From JAICJC01 sp963709425 (GTDB lineage Bacteria > Actinomycetota > Thermoleophilia > Gaiellales > JAICJC01), in contig CAVPWG010000001.1 in the NCBI GenBank assembly GCA_963709425.1, positions 124,001 to 188,000 on the forward strand: DNA of 64,000 nt. The letters are read 5' to 3'. The translations under genes were made by a program, and so were the position numbers. Numbering within the stretch: position 1 is the stretch's first letter; each line of letters begins with the position of its first letter. Under the pieces are notes generated by a model. That model saw only the letters and a list, made by a program, of their open reading frames with translations. It was not told the DNA's origin and did no database searches. Below, piece by piece: positions 1 through 7,360 of the stretch.

Positions 1-372
1 ATCCCGTTCGAGCAGGTCGCCGCGACGCTCCAGGAGCTCGCCGGGCGGGCCCTCGCCGCCGGCGTGCGGCGCGACTCGATCGTCGTCGACCCCGGCCTCG
101 GCTTCGGGAAGGACACGGACACGGACCTCGAGGCGCTCCGCCGCCTGCCGGAACTGCGCACGCTCGGCTACCCGGTGCTGCTCGCGCCCTCGCACAAGGA
201 GGTGACGGCCGAGCCGCTCGGACTGCCCGAGCACGCGCTCGAGGGCACCGCCGCCGTCGTCGCCGTCGCGGCGTACCTCGGCGTCGACATCCTGCGCGTC
301 CACGACCTCCCGTTCATGGCGCATGTGGCCCGGATGGCGTCGCTCCTCCGGGACGGAGGACGAGATGATTGA
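1..372 (+). CDS. folP: Dihydropteroate synthase, C-terminal part (cut by window start)
   Basis: This is the C-terminal ~123 residues of dihydropteroate synthase, which condenses p-aminobenzoate with the pterin pyrophosphate in folate synthesis. The reading frame is open from base 1. It shows the family's DPGLGFGK segment near residue 30, then LGYPVLLAPSHKE where most homologues read PVLVGxSRK, and a terminal ILRVHDL segment that corresponds to the conserved (T)hRVHDV end of the barrel. The PSHKE variant of the usual SRK loop is the only oddity. The N-terminal half, with the pterin-binding Asn and Asp, lies outside the window. The gene ends 30 bases before the convergent aminopeptidase operon. 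Confidence 0.85.
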   Translation: MPFEQVAATLQELAGRALAAGVRRDSIVVDPGLGFGKDTDTDLEALRRLPELRTLGYPVLLAPSHKEVTAEPLGLPEHALEGTAAVVAVAAYLGVDILRVHDLPFMAHVARMASLLRDGGRDD

Positions 373-402
373 CAGGACATCACCGAGTCATCGGTCAGTC
401 GT

Positions 403-1539
403 CTAGACCGGCACTGAGAGATCCTGGTCGAAGAACGACGGCAGGAACTGCCCGTCGCGGTAGATCGGCTCGCCGTCGGCCTGGATCTCGGCACCGGCCC
501 GCAGGTCGCACACCATGTCCCAGTGGAGCCCGGACACGTTGGTGCTGCCCGTGTCGGGGTAGCCCGCGCCGAGCGCCATGTGGCACGTCCCGCCGATCTT
601 CTCGTCGAACAGGATCTGGCGCGTGAACTCCTTCACCGCGTAGTTCGTGCCGATCGCAAACTCCCCGAGCACGGTCGCGCCGTCGTCCATCGCCAGCATC
701 TGCTGCAGGTAGTCCGCGCCGCTTGCGGCCTCGCTCTTCACGACCCGGCCGTCCTCGAACCGAAGGCGCACGTCCTCGACCTCGCGTCCGCCCATGACGG
801 CGGGGAAGCTGAATCGCACGTCGCCGTTCGTGGCCGTCTCGACGGGGCCGGTGAACACCTCGCCGTCGGGGAAGTTGCGATCGCCCTTGGCGGCGATCCA
901 CGTGCGCCCCTCGACGCCCACGGTCAGATCGGTGCCGTCGGAGAGCACCCTGAGCTCCCGCACCTCGGACAGCCGCTCGGCAAGCTTCGTGAGACGGGCG
1001 GCGTACGTTCGCCACGCGCCTACCGGGTCGGCCGTGTCGAGCCACCCGGCCCGGAAAACGAAGTCCGCGTAGGCGTCGAGCGACATCCCGGCGTCCTGTG
1101 CGAACGCCTCACACGGAACCGCCGTTACGCACCAGCGCAGCTCCCCGGACGCCGAGCGCTGCATGAACTGCGACATGAGCGGCTGTGCCGCTCGCGATCG
1201 GCGCGCGATCTTGGACGGGTCGATGGCGGTGAGCTCGCGGGTGTTCCACGCCGCGTGCACCGAGATCCTCGCGTCGACCGAGCCCATCTCCTCGAGCGCC
1301 CACGGCGGCAGGTGGTCGAGCTGCTCGTCGCTCGCCCGGGCCAGGTAGGCCTCGTCCGTCCCCTGAACAGAGGCCCGCACGCGTGCGACGGCGCCGACGC
1401 GGGTCGCCGCCCGGACGAGCTCGACGATCAGCTCCTCGGCCATCGCCGGCCCCTGGATCAGCACGACGTCGCCCTCCCCCAGCTCGAGCGAGAAGTTGAC
1501 GACGACGTCGGCCAGCCGCTGGATCCGCGGATCGCTCAC
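403..1539 (-). CDS. M29-family metallo-aminopeptidase (copy A)
   Basis: A 378-residue member of peptidase family M29 (thermophilic aminopeptidase/AmpS type), a cytosolic enzyme that removes N-terminal residues from peptides using a co-catalytic metal pair. The expected ligands are visible in order: E227 in FPDGEVFTGP, E313 and H320 in FDEKIGGTCH, then H339 and D341 in LHWDMVCD. Length is normal for the family. The GTG start at 1539 overlaps the stop of the upstream paralogue as GTGA, so the two are translationally coupled. It is the last gene of a four-gene operon read from 4713. It is clearly related to the neighbouring copy B along its whole length, which points to tandem duplication. Confidence 0.9.
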   Translation of the reverse strand: MSDPRIQRLADVVVNFSLELGEGDVVLIQGPAMAEELIVELVRAATRVGAVARVRASVQGTDEAYLARASDEQLDHLPPWALEEMGSVDARISVHAAWNTRELTAIDPSKIARRSRAAQPLMSQFMQRSASGELRWCVTAVPCEAFAQDAGMSLDAYADFVFRAGWLDTADPVGAWRTYAARLTKLAERLSEVRELRVLSDGTDLTVGVEGRTWIAAKGDRNFPDGEVFTGPVETATNGDVRFSFPAVMGGREVEDVRLRFEDGRVVKSEAASGADYLQQMLAMDDGATVLGEFAIGTNYAVKEFTRQILFDEKIGGTCHMALGAGYPDTGSTNVSGLHWDMVCDLRAGAEIQADGEPIYRDGQFLPSFFDQDLSVPV

Positions 1540-2636
1540 AGGAACCGCCCGTCTCGTGACACGACCTCGCCGTCGGCATGGATCTCGCCGCCTCGGCGCA
1601 GGTCACAGACCATGTCCCAGTGCAGGCCGGAGGTGTTCGTGCCGCCGCACTCCGGGAACGCCATCCCCAGCGCGACGTGGCACGTGCCGCCGATCTTCTC
1701 GTCGAAGAGCGTGTCGCGGGTGGGCGACTGGATCTCGTCGTTCATGCCGAAGGCCACCTCGCCCAGGTAGCGCGCCCCGGCGTCCATGTCGAGCATCTGC
1801 TCGAGGAACTCCTCCCCGCGCGTCGCCTCGTGCTTGACCACCCGGCCGTCGTCGAATTTCAGGCGCACCCCGGCGACGTCGTTCCCCATGTACGTCGCGT
1901 CGAAGCTGAAGGCGATGTGGCCGCGCGTTCCGCCCTCGACGGGGCTCGTGTAGACCTCGCCGTCGGGGAAGTTCTTGTGGCCGTCGGCGTTGTCCCACGT
2001 CCGGCCGGCGACGTCGAGCACGAGGTCGGTGTCCTCGGCGAGGATGCGGATCTCGCGCACGCCGGCGAACCGCTCGGCGATCTTCGCCTGGCGCGCCGAC
2101 TGCTCGCGCCAGAACGCGATCGGGTCGGCATCGTTCAGATGGCCGGCGCGGTAGACGAAGTCCTCCCAGTCGGAGAGCGACATGCCCGCGTCCTGCGCGG
2201 CCGCGTTGCACGGGAACGCCGTCCCACACCAGCGCACGTCGCCGGCCGCCTCACGCGCGAGGAAGCGCTCGAACAGCGGGCGCATCGATGCCGCCCGCGC
2301 CGCCTGCGTCTCGGACGGCACGCTGCTCATGTGGCGCGTGTTCGCGTTGGCCCAGATCGTGAGGACGCGGGTCGGTGCCTCGATCTCGACCTCGTCGAGC
2401 CTCGTGATGGCAGCCACCTGGGCCTCGCTCGCGCCCTCGAGCAGGGCGGCGTCAGCGCGTTCGAGCCGGGGCCGGAGCATCGGGTGGGCGCCGGCCTCGG
2501 TCACCGCCTTGACCACGTCGACGAACAGCGGCTGCGCAAGGGCCGGCCCGTCGATCAGCACCGTGTCGCCGGGCCCGATCTCGAGCGAGTAGCGGCACAG
2601 CACCTCGGCTAGCCTCGTGACTCGCGGATCAGGCAC
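1536..2636 (-). CDS. M29-family metallo-aminopeptidase (copy B)
   Basis: A second M29 aminopeptidase of 366 residues, colinear with copy A. It keeps the metal-site segments (NFPDGEVYTSP, LFDEKIGGTCHVALG, LHWDMVCD). The GTG start at 2636 gives VPDPRVTRLAEVL, matching the N-terminus of copy A. Longer in-frame extensions run through the preceding gene and were rejected. It begins 11 bases after the stop of the DUF1611 gene. Two tandem paralogues in one operon suggest that the enzymes differ in substrate range, which is inference. A TAACAT box lies 8 bases upstream of the GTG and could give an internal leaderless transcript. Confidence 0.88.
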   Translation of the reverse strand: MPDPRVTRLAEVLCRYSLEIGPGDTVLIDGPALAQPLFVDVVKAVTEAGAHPMLRPRLERADAALLEGASEAQVAAITRLDEVEIEAPTRVLTIWANANTRHMSSVPSETQAARAASMRPLFERFLAREAAGDVRWCGTAFPCNAAAQDAGMSLSDWEDFVYRAGHLNDADPIAFWREQSARQAKIAERFAGVREIRILAEDTDLVLDVAGRTWDNADGHKNFPDGEVYTSPVEGGTRGHIAFSFDATYMGNDVAGVRLKFDDGRVVKHEATRGEEFLEQMLDMDAGARYLGEVAFGMNDEIQSPTRDTLFDEKIGGTCHVALGMAFPECGGTNTSGLHWDMVCDLRRGGEIHADGEVVSRDGRFL

Positions 2637-2647
2637 GGCGCGGGATG

Positions 2648-3691
2648 TTAGCGGCGCGCGCTCAGGACCGCCTCCAGGATGCGACCGGCGCCGAACCGAA
2701 CAGGGTCGTCGGCGACGACGCCGGTCTCGCGCTCGACCTCGGTGATCGCAGCGCGGGCGGCGTCCTCCTCGAGGCGGTTGGTCTTGAGCGCTACCGCGAC
2801 GACCGGGGCCGGCCGCACGTGCCGCGCCATCCGCACCTGGTCGTCGATCAGCTCCGTGAGCGGCGGGATGGCATAGCGCGGGTCGCCGTCGATCGTCTCT
2901 CGGCCCGGCTCGTGCACGAAGAGCAGTGCGTGCGGCGCCGAGCCGTGCAGCAGCCCGAGCGTGACGCCGGAGTAGAACGGGTGGTTGAGCGAGCCCTGGC
3001 CCTCGATCCACAGGATCGCCCCGTCGCCGCCGCGCTCGTGGCCCTCGACCACGAGCCGCTCGGCTGCACCGGCGACGAAGTCCGAGATCACCTCGTCGAC
3101 CGCGATCCCCCACCCCGCGATGGCAATGCCCGTCTGGCCGGTCGGGACGAACACCGAGGCGAGCCCGCGCCGCCGGGCCTCGGCGTCGAGCTCGAGGCAG
3201 ACGGTCATCTTGCCGAGGACGCAGTCCGACCCGACCGCGAGCACGGTGTGGGCCGGGACGGCGAGGTTCGCTCCGGTCGGCACGTTCAGGCCGTGTGGCA
3301 CCCGGCGCAGGTCGCGGAGCTCACGGCCGGACAGGTGCGCCGCGGCCGCGAACTCGGGGTCGTCGCTCAGGAAGTCATGGAGGCCGCTCTCGACGTCGAG
3401 CCCGTTTGCGAGCGCATCGATGATCGCCGTCCGATAGGCATCGGGCAGCTTGCCGCCCGCCGGGGCGACCCCGATGAGGAGCGTCGTCGGCCTGAGCGGG
3501 AGCGCGTCGGCGAGCGTGCGCACAACCGGGACGTCGCTCGCCATGCCGGGCACGTGGTCGCCGGCCACCGTTCCGGCACGGGTCGCGTCGATCACCGCGA
3601 CGGTTGGCGCCTCGGCGTACCGCATCACGCCGGTGGCGGTCTTCGCCTCCTCGTCGAACGCCCCGTCGGCCAGGATGACGTAGCGTTTCAC
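2648..3691 (-). CDS. DUF1611 / DgcN-like N-acetyltransferase with P-loop
   Basis: A 347-residue DUF1611 protein. It has an N-terminal Rossmann-like region (residues ~1-130) and a P-loop-like segment AVGSDCVLGKMT at residues ~152-163, followed by the NTPase-like core. The family includes DgcN, reported as a D-glutamate N-acetyltransferase that works with the enolase-superfamily racemase DgcA. Here the gene overlaps the stop of exactly such a gene (GTGA at 3688-3691), so the genomic pairing is conserved. The start is placed at GTG 3691; a second GTG at 3697 would add two residues. Older annotations call this family 'NAD-dependent epimerase-like' or 'D-galactarate related'. The substrate is inferred from family and pairing, not shown by the sequence. 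Confidence 0.8.
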   Translation of the reverse strand: MKRYVILADGAFDEEAKTATGVMRYAEAPTVAVIDATRAGTVAGDHVPGMASDVPVVRTLADALPLRPTTLLIGVAPAGGKLPDAYRTAIIDALANGLDVESGLHDFLSDDPEFAAAAHLSGRELRDLRRVPHGLNVPTGANLAVPAHTVLAVGSDCVLGKMTVCLELDAEARRRGLASVFVPTGQTGIAIAGWGIAVDEVISDFVAGAAERLVVEGHERGGDGAILWIEGQGSLNHPFYSGVTLGLLHGSAPHALLFVHEPGRETIDGDPRYAIPPLTELIDDQVRMARHVRPAPVVAVALKTNRLEEDAARAAITEVERETGVVADDPVRFGAGRILEAVLSARR

Positions 3692-4713
3692 GGCCACTGC
3701 TCCAGCGGATCGACGCCCAGCCCCGGCCCGTCGCCGGGGAGCACACAGCCGTCCGTGAACGCCAGGCCGGTGTGGGTGTCGTTGGCGTTCAGGAGGTGGC
3801 CGTCGAGGTCGACGACGTCGACGAGCGGCGAGATCTGGGCGGCGCCGGCGATGCCGAGGCTCGACTCGTTCATGCAGCCGAGCATGATGCGAAGGCCCAG
3901 CGCCCGGGCGGCGTGGATCATCCGCACCGCCTCGCGGATCCCGCCCGACTTGGTGAGCTTGATGTTGATCCCGTCGGCTGCGCCCGCCGCGAGCGCCACG
4001 TCGGGAAGCGTGTGGCAGCTCTCGTCGAGCACGATCGGGATCGGCAGGCCGGCCGCGTGCAGCTCGGCATAGCCGTCGCGGTCGGCGGCGGGGAGCGGCT
4101 GTTCCACGAGTTCCACGCCCAGCTGCACGAGCTCGGGCACCAGCTCGAGCGTCGAGGCGACCGTCCACGCCTCGTTGGCGTCGACGCGGATGAGAGCATC
4201 CGGCGCTGCGTCGCGCACGATCCGCACCCGCTCGAGGTCGCCCGGGCCGCCGACCTTGATCTTGAGGGCCCTGTACGTCGATGCGCGACGCGCCCGGTCG
4301 GCCGTGCCCTCCAGCGTGTCGATCGAGATGGTGTAGCTCGTGGGCGGCGGCGTTCGGTCGAGCCCCAGGATGCGCCAGAGCGGCTGGCCGCAGATCTTCC
4401 CCAGCAGGTCGTGAAGCGCGCCGTCGACCGCGCACTTGGCCGCCATCTGGCCGGGAAGCTCCGCCAACCGGTCGAGGATCGCGCCCGTCGCGAGCGGGTC
4501 GTCGCCCAGCAGCGGCTCGACGCGTCCGACGATCCAGGCGTGCGCCGTCTCCGGCCCCTCGTCGTAGCGGTCGTCGGGCGCGCCCTCGCCGTAGCCGACG
4601 ACGCCGTCGTGCGAGATCGCGACCTGGACGACCTGAGAGTGCGTGTCCGCCGACCTCGAGATGACGAAGGGCTCGAGGTACTCGAGCGTCACGATCCGCG
4701 CGCTGAGCCGCAT
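3688..4713 (-). CDS. Enolase-superfamily dipeptide epimerase / DgcA-like racemase
   Basis: A 341-residue muconate-lactonizing/epimerase-type enolase-superfamily enzyme. The catalytic lysine pair is seen in ALKIKVG (residues ~147-153). Metal ligands follow in RVDANEAW, LVEQPL and LDES, and the second-half acid/base lysine in INIKLTKSGG. This layout fits L-Ala-D/L-Glu epimerases and the N-acetyl-D-glutamate racemase DgcA. The partner DUF1611 gene overlaps its stop. It is the first gene of the operon. Its ATG at 4713 lies exactly 7 bases downstream of a TACGCT box, indicating leaderless transcription. Either dipeptide epimerisation (peptidoglycan peptide recycling) or the DgcN-DgcA route would suit the two downstream aminopeptidases. 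Confidence 0.85.
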   Translation of the reverse strand: MRLSARIVTLEYLEPFVISRSADTHSQVVQVAISHDGVVGYGEGAPDDRYDEGPETAHAWIVGRVEPLLGDDPLATGAILDRLAELPGQMAAKCAVDGALHDLLGKICGQPLWRILGLDRTPPPTSYTISIDTLEGTADRARRASTYRALKIKVGGPGDLERVRIVRDAAPDALIRVDANEAWTVASTLELVPELVQLGVELVEQPLPAADRDGYAELHAAGLPIPIVLDESCHTLPDVALAAGAADGINIKLTKSGGIREAVRMIHAARALGLRIMLGCMNESSLGIAGAAQISPLVDVVDLDGHLLNANDTHTGLAFTDGCVLPGDGPGLGVDPLEQWP

Positions 4714-4720
4714 CGGCGCC

Positions 4721-4726
4721 AGCGTA
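4721..4726 (-). promoter_or_regulatory. -10 box (TACGCT) of the leaderless epimerase-aminopeptidase operon
   Basis: TACGCT on the minus strand is followed by 7 bases and then the ATG at 4713, so transcription should start at or next to the start codon. No Shine-Dalgarno sequence is seen. Confidence 0.55.
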
Positions 4727-4750
4727 TCCGACCGGCTCGGGCCGCACCGG

Positions 4751-4756
4751 TAGAAT
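4751..4756 (+). promoter_or_regulatory. -10 box (TAGAAT) of tRNA-Arg
   Basis: TAGAAT lies 10 bases before the mature tRNA 5' end. No clear TTGACA-like -35 box is visible at the usual distance. Confidence 0.5.
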
Positions 4757-4765
4757 CGTCTCGAC

Positions 4766-4838
4766 GCGCCTGTAGCTCAGGGGATAGAGCGTGCGCCTCC
4801 GGAGCGCAAGGCCGTAGGTTCGATTCCTACCAGGCGCA
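4766..4838 (+). tRNA. tRNA-Arg (anticodon CCG)
   Basis: A complete 73-nt cloverleaf. The acceptor arms GCGCCTG/CAGGCGC pair over 7 bp, with discriminator A and no encoded CCA. The anticodon arm is TGCGC-CTCCGGA-GCGCA, so the anticodon is CCG and reads CGG. The T arm is GTAGG-TTCGATT-CCTAC. A TAGAAT box at 4751-4756 sits ~10 bases upstream. The 3' end is the attachment site of the adjoining elements: the segment 4818-4839 recurs at 8053-8074. Confidence 0.95.
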
Positions 4839-4839
4839 T
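4818..4839 (+). repeat. attL core: 3' end of tRNA-Arg
   Basis: The 22-bp core includes TTCGATTCCTACCAGGCGCA and is identical to 8053-8074. The tRNA is reconstituted intact, as is usual for integration into tRNA 3' ends. Confidence 0.8.
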
Positions 4840-4912
4840 ATTCGAGCCGCATCGTTGCGCGGAATCCGCATTCCTCCACGGGTCAGGCGTGTCGTCGATG
4901 CTGGGGATGCTC

Positions 4913-4938
4913 GGCTGGTGCCTACCCCGGTGCCTACC
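4913..4938 (+). repeat. Putative integrase arm-type sites, left end
   Basis: This 26-bp sequence consists of GGTGCCTACC twice with a short spacer and leading GGCT. It is repeated exactly at 7995-8020, just inside the other end of the element. The rest of 4839-5033 holds no gene. Confidence 0.6.
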
Positions 4939-5033
4939 TCGGGAGCCTCTGCGCAGGCCGCCCAATGGGTCAAGGGTGACCGGCGTTGGCCCGGTCGCTT
5001 GACGCCCCGCGCCCGTACGGGCATGGCGACCGG

Positions 5034-6197
5034 TCAGACGTACTCCTCGCTCTGCTGGTAGGCGAGGCGCCGTTCGACGCGGCGTTCGTGTTCGGCGTCG
5101 GGTAGGAACCACCGCTCTGCGATCGCGGTCGGAACCACCGCCGAGAGGACGACGACAGTGACCAGTAGGGAGAACTGCGTCTTGTTGATGATGCCGGCGT
5201 TAAGGCCGTACAGCGACGAGATCGTCCCGAACGTGAGGCCCGTGCTCATGAGTAGCGTCGTGAACGTGGCATGACGACGGTCGGCGCGGCGAGCGAGGGG
5301 ATAGACGAAGCCGACCTTGGGCAGCATCTTGGCGGCTAACAGCACGGCTAGCAGGCCGACGTTGGAGGCGACAGCGCCGAGGGAGACATTCAAGCCGCCC
5401 TTGAGGAAGAAGAACGGGGTCAGGAAGGCGAATGCGACCACGCGGAGCCGTTTTTGCTCCTCGCGGTGCTCGGCATAGTGCCGGCTCATAACCAACCCGA
5501 GCACGAACGCCGGGAGCACAGCGTGGCCGTTGGACGCGTCTGCGAGCACCATCAGGACGAGTAGGCAGGCGAAGACGAGTTTGATCTCCGGCTCGATTAC
5601 TCGGTCGCCGTAGCGGCCGAAGAACCACGGCGCGACGCGCGGCAGCACAAGGATGAAGGCGACGGAGACGATCAGGAAGAGCGGGAACCAGAGATTGGGC
5701 TTGATGAAGATCGCAGACAGCGCGAGCGCCGTACACAGGTCGGTGACGAAGGTGGCGCTCATCAGTAGCTTCCCGACACCCGCGTCGGTCAGGCCGCGCT
5801 CCACGAGCACGGCGTAGACGACCGCCAACGACGTGGTCGACAGCGCCGTCCCGGCGATCAGCGAGGCGCGAGTCGTCCACTCAAGCCCGTAATAGGCGAC
5901 GGCTGTCGCCGCCACGAACGGCCCAATGAAGGAGACCGCGCCGATGCCGACGGACGCCGTCAGCCGCCGCCGCATGTACTCGGGATCGACCTCCATCCCG
6001 GCCAAGAACGTGAGCACAATCGACCCGAATGACGCGATGAAGTCCAACCAGCTCGCGGACTCGATCGAGAACAGGTTTCCTGCAACCACGCCGAGCGTGA
6101 GCTCGACGAGCGCGACGGTGACACCCAGTTCGACGGAAACGATGCTCGCCAGCAGCACGACAGTCGCCAACGCCGCCGCGAGTTGCACTGGATCCAC
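5034..6197 (-). CDS. CPA2-type cation:proton antiporter / KefB-like membrane protein
   Basis: A 387-residue integral membrane protein with about 11-12 hydrophobic segments. It begins with the family's first helix and an FLAGMEVDPEYMRRR segment near residue 68, matching the LAGLEVD motif of monovalent cation:proton antiporters 2. The transport-site helix reads ATFVTDLCTAL, where CPA2 proteins usually carry two adjacent acidic residues (or ND in CPA1). Here the first position is Thr. There is no C-terminal TrkA-N/RCK domain, so it is a short form. The GTG start at 6197 has a good Shine-Dalgarno (TAGGAGG, ~5 bases upstream). It lies inside element 1, so it is probably acquired cargo. Ion specificity cannot be read from the sequence. 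Confidence 0.8.
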   Translation of the reverse strand: MDPVQLAAALATVVLLASIVSVELGVTVALVELTLGVVAGNLFSIESASWLDFIASFGSIVLTFLAGMEVDPEYMRRRLTASVGIGAVSFIGPFVAATAVAYYGLEWTTRASLIAGTALSTTSLAVVYAVLVERGLTDAGVGKLLMSATFVTDLCTALALSAIFIKPNLWFPLFLIVSVAFILVLPRVAPWFFGRYGDRVIEPEIKLVFACLLVLMVLADASNGHAVLPAFVLGLVMSRHYAEHREEQKRLRVVAFAFLTPFFFLKGGLNVSLGAVASNVGLLAVLLAAKMLPKVGFVYPLARRADRRHATFTTLLMSTGLTFGTISSLYGLNAGIINKTQFSLLVTVVVLSAVVPTAIAERWFLPDAEHERRVERRLAYQQSEEYV

Positions 6198-6319
6198 GAT
6201 GACCTCCTACAAGACGTCGTTTGACGATCCGTAGAGGCCATCAGCCCGGCGGGCGGTTAGGCGCGAGCCTCATCGCGCTTCGGCGGCACTATACCCACCC
6301 TCGTGGCAGAGGACTCCCT

Positions 6320-6577
6320 ATGAACAGCTCGACGACAACCGTCGACGAGTACTCCGAGCCGAGCCGCTGCTCGCTCTGCGGTCGCCTCCACCGGCCGCTG
6401 CCCGGCCGCTGCTCTGCCGGCCTCGAAACCGTCGCCTGTTCAGAGTCGGGCCGCTGGCTCTGCCGCGACACACCGGAGAGCGAATGGCGACGCTGCGATC
6501 ATTGGGCGATCGACGCGGTGCTCGAGCGGCGTCGCGAGCGCGGTCGGCTGGGGCCCTCACAGCCATTTCGGGCGTAA
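6320..6577 (+). CDS. Cys-rich small protein (possible zinc-binding)
   Basis: An 85-residue protein of unknown function. It has six cysteines (C17, C20, C31, C40, C48, C59) and a CSLCGRLH knuckle, suggesting one or two bound metal ions. ATG 6320 follows a GCAGAGGA-like ribosome binding site. It ends just before a strong bidirectional terminator at 6596-6627. A second, broken copy of the same gene lies at ~7229-7360 within the element, on the same strand. No known family was recognised. It may be a small regulatory or nucleic-acid-binding protein of the mobile element, which is speculation. Confidence 0.6.
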   Translation: MNSSTTTVDEYSEPSRCSLCGRLHRPLPGRCSAGLETVACSESGRWLCRDTPESEWRRCDHWAIDAVLERRRERGRLGPSQPFRA

Positions 6578-6595
6578 CGCAGGTTGGGTCATCGA

Positions 6596-6627
6596 CCAGA
6601 GGAGGGCCTTTGACGGCCCTCCTCTGG
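6596..6627. terminator. Bidirectional hairpin terminator between convergent genes
   Basis: A perfect 13-bp inverted repeat, CCAGAGGAGGGCC / GGCCCTCCTCTGG, with a TTTGAC loop. It lies between the 3' ends of the Cys-rich gene (plus) and the RTX-like gene (minus). Confidence 0.75.
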
Positions 6628-6642
6628 TGTCCAGCCTATCGC

Positions 6643-7104
6643 TCAGCAGCTTTGGCGGATTTCCACCTTCAGGCAGGTGTCGTTCCCTATGCCTCCGTCG
6701 CCCTTGTCGGTGCCCTTTCCGCCGTTGAGGGTGTCGGCACCGAGGCCGCCTTCAAGAATGTCGTTGCCCCTCATGCCGAGGATGCGGTCACTGCCGGCGT
6801 TGCCTTCGAGGTCGTCACGTCCACGGCCGCCGCAGATGAGGTCGTTCCCGCCTTTCGCCGCGACGTTGTCGTCGCCTGCCTTCGCGACGATGACGTCTCG
6901 GTGCCGCGTCCCCTTGATCTGGTCGGATCCATTGGTGCCGACGATTGTGGCCGTGGCTCGGCGGCATGTGGGCGTGGCCGCGGACGCGGCCAGCGGCTTT
7001 GTCACGCCTGCGAAGACGATCGCGTACATCACCGCGACCGCGGTCGGTAAAGCGAGTGCCGCACCGATCTTGGCGACCGTGCTCGTAAGGATTGCTTTGG
7101 TCAT
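6643..7104 (-). CDS. Secreted RTX-type calcium-binding repeat protein
   Basis: A 153-residue exported protein. An N-terminal signal sequence (hydrophobic ~residues 10-40, ending near AASAAT) is followed by RTX/hemolysin-type nonapeptide repeats. The repeats include GGNDLICGGRGRDDLEG, GMRGNDILEGGLGADTLNGG and GTDKGDGGIGNDTC, with the GGxGxD pattern that binds Ca2+ in a parallel beta-roll. Start ATG 7104 has AAGGGAGG upstream. Two cysteines at the C-terminus (TCLKVEIRQSC) may form a disulphide. It is cargo of element 1. The repeat number is small, so it is a cell-surface or secreted calcium-binding protein rather than a full toxin. Longer starts upstream would overlap the broken Cys-rich gene copy and were rejected. 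Confidence 0.75.
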   Translation of the reverse strand: MTKAILTSTVAKIGAALALPTAVAVMYAIVFAGVTKPLAASAATPTCRRATATIVGTNGSDQIKGTRHRDVIVAKAGDDNVAAKGGNDLICGGRGRDDLEGNAGSDRILGMRGNDILEGGLGADTLNGGKGTDKGDGGIGNDTCLKVEIRQSC

Positions 7105-7228
7105 GCCCCTCCCTTGCCCGTCGCCCTCGACCGCGCATACCCGTCGGACGAGGTCAGTGTGCCGATCCGTTACCCCGCCAACGATTCGCGAAACCCGCGG
7201 ACGCTCGCGGCAACGAGAGCGACCTCCG

Positions 7229-7360
7229 GGCCGCTTGCTCGCTGTGCGGTCGTCTCCACTGACCGCTACTCGGCCGCTGCTCCGCCGGCCTTGACACCTG
7301 CCCTGCTCCGAGTCGGGCCGCTGGCTTTGCCGCGACACACCGACGAGCGAGTGGCGACGC
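7229..7360 (+). pseudogene. Broken second copy of the Cys-rich miniprotein gene
   Basis: The DNA from 7229 aligns with 6362 onward of the intact Cys-rich gene (shared GCTCGCTNTGCGGTCG, GAGTCGGGCCGCTGGCT and CCGCGACACACCG). It has an extra T in the first codons, an in-frame TGA where the intact gene has CGG, and further changes. It runs straight into the recombinase coding frame near 7351, which looks like a recombination junction inside the element. Confidence 0.65.

Noticed and set aside
523..1770. Long open frame (415 codons) on the plus strand opposite the aminopeptidases
   Set aside because: It is antisense to two genes with clear metal-site motifs. The translation is Arg/Ala/His-rich without any family pattern, a typical GC-rich shadow.
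7105..7350. Extension of the integrase frame upstream to 7114
   Set aside because: This stretch is opposite the RTX-gene promoter and then within the broken copy of the Cys-rich gene. It has no integrase similarity.
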